A stretch of 8,875 nt of DNA from Albimonas sp041685625. GTDB lineage: Bacteria; Pseudomonadota; Alphaproteobacteria; Rhodobacterales; Rhodobacteraceae. Shown here one piece after another: positions 1 to 5,855 of this stretch; position 1 is the stretch's first letter, and each line of letters begins with the position of its first letter. The notes beneath the pieces were generated by a model. The model was not told the DNA's origin and made no database searches. It saw only the letters and a list, made by a program, of their open reading frames with translations. The translations under genes and the position numbers were made by a program. The stretch lies in the NCBI GenBank assembly GCA_041685625.1, contig JAWLFJ010000141.1, positions 1 through 8,875 of the forward strand, in the 5' to 3' direction.

Positions 1-144
1 CCTCCCATGCCTGCAGGAACGGCCGCCCGAGTCACCCTGCCGCAGCTATCCCGCGAGGCGCGGACGCCGCCGCCGCTCGGCTCGAACCGCCCGCCGATCA
101 AGACCTTCGAACAGCGCGGAAAACTGCGCCGGGGACACCTGGAA
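1..144 (-). mobile_element. Probable IS66-family remnant (3' end of tnpB)
   Basis: Read on the minus strand, the segment encodes VSPAQFSALFEGLD, then an Arg-rich tail ending RRPRLAG and a stop at 46-48. This resembles the C-terminus of IS66-family TnpB (Orf2), which typically ends with an 'AQ...LLEGIDW...WRP..AG' pattern. The usual Trp after the Asp is Arg here. Bases 45 to 1 would be the short spacer and the beginning of tnpC, but too little remains to confirm that. The segment is fused in frame to the reductase fragment upstream of it (145-393) without a recognisable IS terminal repeat, so the junction is an internal rearrangement and not a simple insertion. The family call rests on a short match and is tentative; a natural divergent tail of the reductase is less likely but not excluded. 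Confidence 0.5.
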
Positions 145-393
145 GACCGCCTTCGGCATCACGCCGACGCAGCGCCCGCCGATCCGCGCGGCGATCTCCC
201 GCGCCAGCGGCTCGCGCCCCGGGATCGAGACGACGAGCGCCCGCTGCGCGCCGAGGCGCTCGACCTCCTCGGCCACGCGCGCCGACGCGCCCGCGCCGAA
301 GACCAGCCGGGACGGCGTGGCGTTGTGGACGCCGCCCGGCGTCTCGAAGGCGATGGGGGTCGTGCGGATCGCCGCCTGTGCCGTCGCTGTCAT
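145..393 (-). pseudogene. Maleylacetate reductase / iron-containing alcohol dehydrogenase, N-terminal fragment
   Basis: About 83 codons starting at ATG 393 read as the beginning of a maleylacetate-reductase-like protein of the iron-alcohol-dehydrogenase superfamily. RLVFGAGASARVAEEVERLG followed by RALVVS is the usual N-terminal nucleotide-binding region. Intact family members are roughly 350 residues and contain a GGGS(T/P)-type cofactor motif and metal-binding His residues; all of that is missing here. The reading frame continues past residue 83 into an IS66 TnpB-like tail and stops at 46. Maleylacetate reductases make 3-oxoadipate from maleylacetate in (chloro)aromatic degradation, but short fragments of this superfamily cannot be assigned a substrate safely. 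The start lies 4 nt after the stop of the enolase-superfamily fragment at 398, so the two belonged to one operon. The fragment cannot be catalytic. Confidence 0.7.
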
Positions 394-397
394 GCTC

Positions 398-736
398 TCA
401 CCAGTCCACGATGGTGCCGTCGGGCGGCACCGCGCCGCGCGCGTGCATGACCTCGGGCTCGAAGGGGTGCTTCGCCGCTTCGGCCTCGTCGATCTCGACG
501 CCGAGGCCCGGCGCCTCCGGAACCTCCCAGAAGGACCCGGTGCGCTTCATCGGGGTCGTCACGGCGTCGTCGTACCAGGGGACCGCGCCCGGCATCTCCT
601 CCTGGATCACGAAGTTCGGCGTCGCGACGTCGAAATGCAGCGCCGCGGCGCCGGCGATCGGCCCGTTCGGGTTGTGCGGCGCCACGCCCATCATCGCCTG
701 CTCGGCCGCCATGGCTCGCGGCGTGAAGCTCGGCAA
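398..736 (-). pseudogene. Enolase-superfamily sugar-acid dehydratase-like protein, C-terminal fragment
   Basis: The open frame of about 112 codons ends with the typical C-terminus of mandelate-racemase/galactonate-dehydratase-like enzymes. It shows GVAPHNPNGPIAGAAALHF, containing the conserved HNP.GP loop with a His in the catalytic barrel, then ATPNFVIQEE, VPWYDDAVTTP, and a PGLGVEID motif near the end. Family members are about 380-400 residues; only the last quarter is present. Recognisable similarity begins near base 715; the codons upstream of that (TTG at 736 is the only candidate start) do not resemble the family, so a breakpoint lies about 715-720. The enzymes usually dehydrate sugar acids, but the metal-binding residues are in the lost part and substrate cannot be assigned. 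The stop overlaps almost directly with the reductase start (4-nt gap), showing an original operon. Non-functional as it stands. Confidence 0.75.
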
Positions 737-847
737 AGCTTGGCGGAGCTCCGGCGTACAAGATCCTGGAGAGGCGGCCGCGGGCTCTCCGACGCAACGC
801 GACGCTGAGACGCCGCCGCACAGCCTGCTGATCCTCGGCGACCGAGG

Positions 848-866
848 GATTGTTCCTCAAACAATC
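848..866. promoter_or_regulatory. Candidate operator, 19-bp imperfect palindrome
   Basis: GATTGTT-CCTCA-AACAATC has two perfect 7-base arms around a 5-base centre. It is conspicuously AT-rich compared with its GC-rich surroundings. It lies about 270 bases upstream of dctP. The TTGTT...AACAA form resembles operators bound by GntR- or LacI-type regulators, which often control TRAP operons, but no regulator gene is present in the window. Its distance from dctP would need a long 5' leader, or it may belong to a lost neighbouring gene. The symmetry is seen directly; the function is inferred. Confidence 0.4.
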
Positions 867-1124
867 TGGCGACGGACAGGCCGCCTTCAGGAATGGCTTC
901 CGCATCACCCGAGGGCGGCCGGCACGGCGATGGCGACGGGAAAGATGCGACTGCCCCACGTCGATCCGTCGTCGCGCGCTCCGTCGGATCACCGTGTCCG
1001 GGGTGGTCAAAGGCTTGGCCACGGCCGACGGAAGCGCGGTCAAGGGGTTTCTTGGCTTGATCGGACCTTTCGACGCAAGCAGACTTGGCGATACGACCAC
1101 AAACGGGGAATCCCGGATAAATCA

Positions 1125-1132
1125 AAGGGAGA
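1125..1132 (+). promoter_or_regulatory. Shine-Dalgarno that selects a TTG start for dctP
   Basis: AAGGGAGA lies 6 nt before TTG at 1139, the normal spacing. The first in-frame ATG, at 1154, is 21 nt away from it and has no closer purine-rich site. Translation is therefore more likely to begin at the TTG. The signal peptide is plausible from either start. Confidence 0.65.
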
Positions 1133-1138
1133 AGCAAC

Positions 1139-2164
1139 TTGTTCAATGCAACCATGAAGATCTTGCTGGCCAGTGCGGCGCTTGGCGCCCTGACCGCCGG
1201 TGCGATGGCGCAGGACCTTTCGCTGACTTTCCAGTCGAGCGATCCCGCTGGCGACCCGAACTACAAACTCTACAAGGAATGGGCGGACGGTGTCGCCGAG
1301 GCTACGGGCGGCGAGGTTTCCATCGAGCTGCTGCCCGTCGGCGCCGTCGTCGACTTTCAGGAGACCCTTGACGCGGTCGGCGCGGGCATTCTCGACGGCC
1401 ACGTCACCGATCCCTCCTATTTCGCAGGCAAGGACGCCGCCTTCGGCCTGATCGCCAACCCGGTGGGCGCTTGGTCGGATCCGCAGCAGCTGCTGAGGTT
1501 CATCAACGAGGGTGGCGGCAAGGATCTGATGAACGAACTGATCCAACCCTACGGCGCGCATTTCTTTGGCGGCACCACGCCGGGCCTGGAGGCTTTCGTC
1601 TCGTCCGTTCCGCTCGACGGCGTCGACGACCTCGAGGGCTTGAAGCTGCGCGCGCCGGCCGGTCTCGTCCAGAACATTTTCGCGGCCGCTGGAGCATCTC
1701 CGGTGAACCTGCCGACCTCGGAAGTCTTCACCGCGCTGGACAAAGGCGTCGTCGATGCGGCCGACTACAGCGTCTTCCACGTCAACCAAGCTCAGGGCCT
1801 CCACAAGATCGCCCCGCATCCGGTCTTCCCGGGCTTCCATTCCATGCCGCTCATCGAGTTCTCGATGAACAAGCGGACGTGGGATTCGCTGTCCGAGGAC
1901 GCCCAGAAGACCCTCGAGGATTCCGTCGTCGAGCTGGCCCAGCGCCAGAATGCGGCGCTGGCCGAGAAGAACGCCGCCGCAGTCGAGGAGGCCAAGGCGC
2001 AGGGTGCGACCATCCATGACTGGTCGGACGAGGAGCGTGCCAAGTTCCGGAAGATCGCGATCGGCGAGTGGGAGGAGCAGGCCGCGCAGTCTCAGAGCGC
2101 GCAGAAGGTGTACGACACGCTGACGACTTATCTCGAGAAGGAAGGCCTTCTCGAGGCACAGTAA
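1139..2164 (+). CDS. dctP: TRAP transporter periplasmic substrate-binding protein (DctP family)
   Basis: This is the extracytoplasmic receptor of a tripartite ATP-independent periplasmic transporter, which delivers an organic acid or related solute to the DctQM permease. The 341-residue length is normal for the family. Residues 1-24 form a Sec signal peptide (hydrophobic ILLASAALGALTAG, then AMA before Q25). GLKLRAPAG places the near-invariant substrate-carboxylate-binding Arg at residue 171. This is followed by GASPVNLPTSEVFTALDKGVVDAA, the usual second-domain segment, around 185-208. The TTG start at 1139 is chosen for its Shine-Dalgarno; ATG 1154 is the alternative and would shorten the signal peptide by five residues. 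It heads the operon dctPQM. A perfect 10-bp inverted repeat sits in its last codons. The substrate cannot be read from the sequence: the conserved Arg suggests a carboxylate. Confidence 0.93.
   Translation: MFNATMKILLASAALGALTAGAMAQDLSLTFQSSDPAGDPNYKLYKEWADGVAEATGGEVSIELLPVGAVVDFQETLDAVGAGILDGHVTDPSYFAGKDAAFGLIANPVGAWSDPQQLLRFINEGGGKDLMNELIQPYGAHFFGGTTPGLEAFVSSVPLDGVDDLEGLKLRAPAGLVQNIFAAAGASPVNLPTSEVFTALDKGVVDAADYSVFHVNQAQGLHKIAPHPVFPGFHSMPLIEFSMNKRTWDSLSEDAQKTLEDSVVELAQRQNAALAEKNAAAVEEAKAQGATIHDWSDEERAKFRKIAIGEWEEQAAQSQSAQKVYDTLTTYLEKEGLLEAQ
2132..2155 (+). repeat. Perfect hairpin in the last codons of dctP
   Basis: CTCGAGAAGG (2132-2141) and CCTTCTCGAG (2146-2155) are exact reverse complements separated by a 4-base loop AAGG. 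They encode LEKEGLLE at the protein's C-terminus and end 6 bases before the stop codon. With the second stem-loop at 2185-2212 this puts two stable hairpins around the dctP stop. A role in protecting the dctP transcript or reducing read-through is inferred. Confidence 0.6.
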
Positions 2165-2184
2165 GTCAGTTCAAGACGAAGTTC

Positions 2185-2220
2185 GGCGGGCGAGGCCGAC
2201 GCCCCGCCCGCCTTCCTTTT
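2185..2220 (+). terminator. Terminator-like stem-loop between dctP and dctQ (likely attenuator)
   Basis: GGCGGGCG (2185-2192) pairs with CGCCCGCC (2205-2212). The 12-base loop can form a further GGC/GCC helix (2194-2196 with 2201-2203). The stem is followed by TTCCTTTT (2213-2220), so the structure resembles a leaky intrinsic terminator. It lies inside the 80-base dctP-dctQ gap of what is clearly one operon, so full termination is unlikely; partial termination would let the receptor be made in excess over the permease, a known need of TRAP systems. Confidence 0.6.
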
Positions 2221-2244
2221 GCGTTCTACAAGGACAAATCGAGC

Positions 2245-2844
2245 ATGACCCGTGATCCCCTTGCCGAGGACTGGCCCGACCCGAAGCTCAAGGCGACCAG
2301 CGAAGGCACCGGAGCTCCCGTACCCGAAGCAGGCGTTCTGGGTCGTGGCATCGAATGGGGCGGCTATGCTTTCGCGGCGGCGATCGTTGGTTCTGCCGCT
2401 TTACTCCTGTTTGAAATATTCATGCGATATGCACTCGACAGCCCAACCAACTGGGTCCACGAAGCAAGCATCTTCCTGTGCTCCATCGCATTCGTTTATG
2501 GTGGCCTGTTTTGCGCCGCCCGCGACAGTCACATCCGGGTCGTCCTGATCTACGACGCTCTCGGTCCGCGACTCCGCGTCATCTTCGATGTCATCATCTA
2601 CTTCATCAGCGCGATCTCGGCGGGGTTCTTCGCATGGGCCTCTTGGCTCATGGTGAAGACGTCTTTCTGGAACCCCAGCGGCGCTTTTCATATGGAAGGC
2701 ACCGGCAGTGCATGGAACCCTCCGACTCCTGCCCTTCTGAAGGGCTTTCTGTTCTTCGTCATGATCATCCTCTCCGTCCAGTTTCTCGTGATGACCTTCA
2801 ACCATGCCCGAAGAGCGGCGCGCGGTTCGAGGCGAGGCGCTTAA
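2245..2844 (+). CDS. dctQ: TRAP transporter small permease subunit (DctQ family)
   Basis: This is the small membrane subunit that pairs with DctM in the inner membrane. The 199-residue protein has about four hydrophobic segments (around 39-60, 72-90, 112-137 and 163-185) after a hydrophilic N-terminal tail of ~35 residues. The family pattern is visible: RYALDSPTNWVHEAS after the first segment and ARDSHIRVVLIYD after the second (HIRV is the hallmark). The ATG at 2245 is preceded by AAGGA at 2230-2234; the same frame is open upstream to about 2068 but that part overlaps dctP in another frame and is not coding. The stop TAA abuts the dctM ATG, so translation of the two is probably coupled. A relatively long loop (~138-162) before the last segment is seen in the mannitol/chloroaromatic-type subgroup, though that assignment is tentative. 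Confidence 0.9.
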   Translation: MTRDPLAEDWPDPKLKATSEGTGAPVPEAGVLGRGIEWGGYAFAAAIVGSAALLLFEIFMRYALDSPTNWVHEASIFLCSIAFVYGGLFCAARDSHIRVVLIYDALGPRLRVIFDVIIYFISAISAGFFAWASWLMVKTSFWNPSGAFHMEGTGSAWNPPTPALLKGFLFFVMIILSVQFLVMTFNHARRAARGSRRGA

Positions 2845-4173
2845 ATGAGTGAACTCCTCGACATCAGCATCAATTTCAAGGCGATGGGCATCGGCTACGC
2901 CACCTTGGTGATGTTTCTGATGCTGTTCGGGTTGCTCCTCACCGGAATGCCTCTGGCCTTCGTCACGCTGCTCGTGGCGTTGATCTTCGCTCTCGGTTGG
3001 TTCGGCCCGATGGCGGTGCCGCTGATCACCAGTCGCGTCTTCAGCTTCGTCTCGTCCTTCGTCTTCGTCTCCGTGCCGATGTTCGTGTTGATGGCTGCGA
3101 TCCTCGATCGATCAGGCATTGCGCGAGACCTGTTCGACGCGATGAAGCTGATCTCCAATCGCGTGCGCGGCGGCGTGGCGATCCAGACCATCTTCGTCGC
3201 GGTCATCCTGGCCGCGATGAGCGGCATCATCGGCGGCGAGATCGTGCTTCTGGGCCTCTTGGCGCTGCCGCAAATGCTGCGTCTGGGATACGATCGGAGC
3301 CTCGCCATCGGCGTCGTGTGCGCCGGCGGCGCGCTCGGCACGATGATCCCGCCTTCCATCGTCATGATCGTCTACGGCCTTGCGGCGAACGTCTCGATCG
3401 GCGACCTGTTCACCGCATCCTTCCTGCCCGGCCTGATGCTGGCGGGCTTCTATGTGCTCTACGTCCTCTTCCGGGCGTATTTCACCACGGGTGTGGTGCC
3501 GGATCCGGATCCCGAAATCATCCCGGTGGCTCAGAAGGTCGCCCTTCTCAAGGGCCTCTTTCTGCCGCTCATGGTCGTCGTCTTCGTCCTCGGCTCGATC
3601 TACGGCGGCATCGCTTCGGTCACCGAGGCTTCGGCCATCGGTGTCGGCGGCGTGCTCTTGGCCACCGTGGTACGGGGCGAGTTCTCCTTCGAGCTCTTGC
3701 GCGGCGCGGCGATGCAGACGCTCGCCACGGTGGGCATGATCGTCTGGATCGGCATCGGCGCCAGCGCCATCGTCGGCGTCTTCAACTTGATGGGTGGCAT
3801 TGACTTCGTCTCGTCCCTGATCATCGGCATATCGGACGAACCGCTCTACGTGCTGCTCTTCATGATGCTGATCCTGTTCGTGCTCGGCATGTTCCTTGAC
3901 TGGGTCGGCATCGCGTTGCTGACGCTCCCGATCTTCGTGCCGATCATCGTCGAACTCGGCTACGATCCGATCTGGTTCGGTGTTCTGTTCTGCATGAACA
4001 TGCAGGTCTCGTTCCTGTCTCCGCCCTTCGGCCCGGCCGCCTTTTACCTCAAGAGCGTTGCGCCGCCGAACATCTCGCTGGCCGACATCTTCCGAGCACT
4101 CTTGCCGTTCATCGCGCTGCAGGTCCTGGCTCTTGCGGTACTGATCACGTTTCCGGGCATCACCGGGCGCTAG
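2845..4173 (+). CDS. dctM: TRAP transporter large permease subunit (DctM family)
   Basis: This is the sodium-coupled translocation subunit of the TRAP transporter in the inner membrane. At 442 residues it has the normal length and is hydrophobic throughout, consistent with about 12 membrane segments. The family signature GALGTMIPPSIVMIVYG is at ~162-178, after GIIGGEIVLLGLLALPQM. TEASAIGVGG falls at ~260-269, and near the C-terminus LDWVGIALLTLPIFVPI and LSPPFGPAAFYLKSVAP are present. The last motif is like the FcbT3-type (mannitol/chloroaromatic) subgroup, an assignment from memory of the family. The ATG follows the dctQ stop with no gap and only weak Shine-Dalgarno (GAGGCG), so coupling is expected. 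The gene is intact and closes the operon; the transposase remnant begins about 10 bases after its stop, and no terminator of its own is visible. Confidence 0.93.
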   Translation: MSELLDISINFKAMGIGYATLVMFLMLFGLLLTGMPLAFVTLLVALIFALGWFGPMAVPLITSRVFSFVSSFVFVSVPMFVLMAAILDRSGIARDLFDAMKLISNRVRGGVAIQTIFVAVILAAMSGIIGGEIVLLGLLALPQMLRLGYDRSLAIGVVCAGGALGTMIPPSIVMIVYGLAANVSIGDLFTASFLPGLMLAGFYVLYVLFRAYFTTGVVPDPDPEIIPVAQKVALLKGLFLPLMVVVFVLGSIYGGIASVTEASAIGVGGVLLATVVRGEFSFELLRGAAMQTLATVGMIVWIGIGASAIVGVFNLMGGIDFVSSLIIGISDEPLYVLLFMMLILFVLGMFLDWVGIALLTLPIFVPIIVELGYDPIWFGVLFCMNMQVSFLSPPFGPAAFYLKSVAPPNISLADIFRALLPFIALQVLALAVLITFPGITGR

Positions 4174-4179
4174 CTGTTT

Positions 4180-4672
4180 ATACCAAGGCTCATTCATCAC
4201 GACCCATGGGCCCAGGCGCGGTGTCCGAGGGTCATGATGCGCCACGGCTGGTGGGTTGGTCTGTTCCACGCCTCGCAGCAGAGAGCGACGATGTCGTCGT
4301 AGCCCCCGAAGATCCGGTTCGAGAGCCAGTTGTCGCGCATGAACTGCCGGACGTTCTCGACCGGGTGAGTTCGGGCGAGCGCGGCGGCAGCGGCAGCAGG
4401 GTGATGTCGTCGGGCACGACGAACCGGGCCGACATGTGCCACCCGGCCCCGTCGAGCGTCAGCACCGCGTGGGCGCCGGGATCGACGGCCCCGCCGATCT
4501 CGGCGAGACGGGCCTGCATGGCCTCGGTGTCGGCGAAGGGCGTCACGAGCCCGGCGGGCTTGCCCTTGGCGGGGCAGATCGCGCCGAAGATGCAGGCCCA
4601 CTTCGTGCGCTGGTCGTGGGCCGCCCGAGGCCGGGTCCCGCGCCGGGCCCAGCGGCGGGTGACCGGGTTCTT
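4180..4672 (-). pseudogene. IS630-family transposase remnant (5'-truncated, frameshifted)
   Basis: On the minus strand from ~4672, the frame reads KNPVTRRWARRGTRPRAAHD, then WACIFGAICPAKGKPAGLV, LTLDGAGWH and LPLPPRSPEL. It then shifts frame to PVENVRQFMRDNWLSNRIFG and ends WRIMTLGHRAWAHGS with TGA at 4197-4199. This is the central-to-C-terminal part of an IS630-family DDE transposase; the second catalytic Asp (in LTLDGAGWH) and the Glu (in PVENV) are present, the first Asp and N-terminal DNA-binding domain are gone. At ~4366 the coding strand has CTCACCCG where CTCAACCCG (L-N-P) is expected, a one-base loss. The element's outer end is probably at the TA at 4179-4182, followed by CCAAGGCTCATTCATCA; IS630 elements target TA. 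The other end of the element is missing. It converges on dctM and its inner break is ~35 bases from livF. Confidence 0.85.
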
Positions 4673-4709
4673 CCATACGACTGCATCGCACCGCGATCAG
4701 GAGCATAGG

Positions 4710-5471
4710 ATGAGCGCAGAACCTCAGACCGGCCGTCACGGCGGAACCGCCGAACGAAGGCCCTTGCTCGAAGTGAGCGGCCTCGCCTTCGACTATGGCG
4801 GCGTTCATGCGGTGCAGGACTGTTCCTTCGAGGTTCCGGCTTCCGACGTCGTCGCGCTCGTCGGGGGAAACGGGGCGGGCAAGACGACCACGGTGCAATG
4901 CGTCGCAGGAAGCCTGCGACCTCGCGCCGGGCGTGTCGTGTGCGACGGTGAGGACGTCACGGACCTCCCCGCGCACCATACGGTGGAACGCGGCCTTGTC
5001 TTGGTGCCGGAGGGGCGGAAGGTCTTCCAGCACATGTCGGTCGAGGAGAACCTCCTGCTCCCCGGACGGGTGGCGCGGGCCCGTTCGGAACGCACTCGCA
5101 GCCTCGACCGCGTCTACAGCCTCTTCCCTCGGCTCAAGGAGCGTAGCGGCCAGAACGCCGGCTCGCTCTCGGGCGGCGAACAGCAGATATTGGCGATCGG
5201 ACGGGGCCTAATGACCAAGCCGCGCCTCCTGATGCTGGACGAGCCGTCGCTTGGCCTCAGCCCGATCCTCGTCTCGACGATCTTCCAGCTTATCGGCGAT
5301 CTCAACGCTGAGGGGATCTCGATCCTGATCGTTGAGCAGAACCTGCATCAGGCGCTCGCGATCGCCGACCACGCCTATGTGCTCGAGAAGGGCCGCGTGG
5401 CGCAGGACGGCCCCGGCCGCGCGCTCCTGGACGATCCGCGCGTAAAGGAGGCGTATCTCGGCGTGGCCTGA
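4710..5471 (+). CDS. livF: ABC transporter ATP-binding protein, LivF type
   Basis: This is the cytoplasmic ATPase of a branched-chain-amino-acid/amide-type (HAAT) importer. The 253-residue protein has Walker A GGNGAGKT at 52-59, PEGRKVFQHMSVEENL around 100-115 (Q-loop region as in LivF), signature LSGGEQQ at 153-159, and Walker B LLMLDEP at 173-179. It also has VEQNLHQALAIADHAYVLE at 208-226, the LivF-specific form of the region after Walker B. The ATG at 4710 has AGGAG at 4699-4703, 6 nt upstream. The open frame extends to ~4206 upstream but there it is the antisense of the transposase remnant. A livG partner and the LivH/LivM permeases would be expected; none is present, so this gene is intact but cannot form a transporter from this window alone. 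The substrate-binding-protein gene starts 48 nt downstream. Confidence 0.92.
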   Translation: MSAEPQTGRHGGTAERRPLLEVSGLAFDYGGVHAVQDCSFEVPASDVVALVGGNGAGKTTTVQCVAGSLRPRAGRVVCDGEDVTDLPAHHTVERGLVLVPEGRKVFQHMSVEENLLLPGRVARARSERTRSLDRVYSLFPRLKERSGQNAGSLSGGEQQILAIGRGLMTKPRLLMLDEPSLGLSPILVSTIFQLIGDLNAEGISILIVEQNLHQALAIADHAYVLEKGRVAQDGPGRALLDDPRVKEAYLGVA

Positions 5472-5519
5472 CCGCAGCGTGCTTGGCATCCCATCCTACG
5501 GACGAAAGGCAGACCCCCG

Positions 5520-5855
5520 ATGGACAGACGCACACTCCTGAAGACCGGCGCTGCCGCCGGGGCGCTCCTCGCGGCGCCGCTCGTGGCCCGCGCACAACCG
5601 AAGACGATCACCTTCGGCGGCTCCGTCCCGATGACGGGCAATGCGGCCGAGACGGGCCTCAACGTCCTGCGCGGCTACGAGACGGCCGTGAAGTTCGTGA
5701 ACGAGGAGATGGGCGACGTCGAGATCGGCGGCGAGACCTTCATGGTCGATCTCAGCCTGTTCGACGACGCCTCCGACCCGAGCCGGGCATCGACGCTTAT
5801 CCAGCGGCAGGTCGACGACGGCGTCGGCTTCTTCCTGGGCTCGTTCGGCTCGTCG
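5520..5855 (+). pseudogene. ABC transporter substrate-binding protein (HAAT/Peripla_BP_6), N-terminal fragment
   Basis: About 112 codons remain of a periplasmic receptor that in this family is normally ~400 residues. The N-terminus MDRRTLLKTGAAAGALLAAPLVARAQ is a twin-arginine signal peptide (RRTLLK) with likely cleavage after ARA. The mature start ITFGGSVPMTGNAAETG is the usual ligand-binding loop of LivK-like proteins, and DDASDPSRASTLIQRQVDDG follows as in the family. Good sequence ends at GSFGSS (~5855); beyond it the frame reads noise and another frame becomes a hydantoinase A. GAAAGG (5504-5509) is a plausible Shine-Dalgarno, 10 nt before the ATG. It belongs with the preceding livF gene. 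The fragment lacks the second lobe and cannot bind ligand. Confidence 0.85.

Larger units (their letters stand above)
737..1138. other. Gene-free upstream region of the TRAP operon
   Basis: About 400 bases lie between the truncated dehydratase fragment and dctP. Open frames exist on both strands but their translations are low-complexity Arg/Pro/Ala-rich and resemble no family I recognise. The left part may be leftover sequence from the breakpoint near 715-720. The right part presumably carries the dctP promoter. I could not identify a convincing -35/-10 pair. A palindrome at 848-866 and a Shine-Dalgarno site at 1125-1132 are listed separately. Confidence 0.5.

Noticed and set aside
1106..1114. 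GGGAATCCC palindrome before dctP
   Set aside because: Only 4-base arms; expected by chance in this composition.
850..1371. Forward open frame across the dctP upstream region
   Set aside because: No recognisable domain, poor start context, and it runs out of frame into dctP.
1040..2017. 325-codon minus-strand open frame opposite dctP
   Set aside because: No family motifs; it is the complement of a clearly recognised gene.
2068..2244. N-terminal extension of dctQ
   Set aside because: It overlaps dctP and then the terminator-like hairpin, and has no ribosome site; ATG 2245 gives the normal DctQ length.
3500..3512. GGATCCGGATCC tandem within dctM
   Set aside because: It encodes a Pro-Asp-Pro-Asp loop and is short enough to be coincidental.
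3112..4269. 385-codon minus-strand open frame opposite dctM
   Set aside because: Composition is Asp/Glu/His/Arg-rich and repetitive, the usual antisense shadow of a hydrophobic GC-rich membrane-protein gene.
4206..5471. 421-codon extension of the LivF frame
   Set aside because: The region before 4710 is antisense to the IS630 transposase; ATG 4710 has a good ribosome site and gives the normal family length.
5483..5851. Open frame leading into the HyuA fragment, apparently making a 366-residue protein
   Set aside because: The portion before 5852 is the out-of-frame reading of the substrate-binding-protein gene, so it is not a real N-terminus of HyuA.
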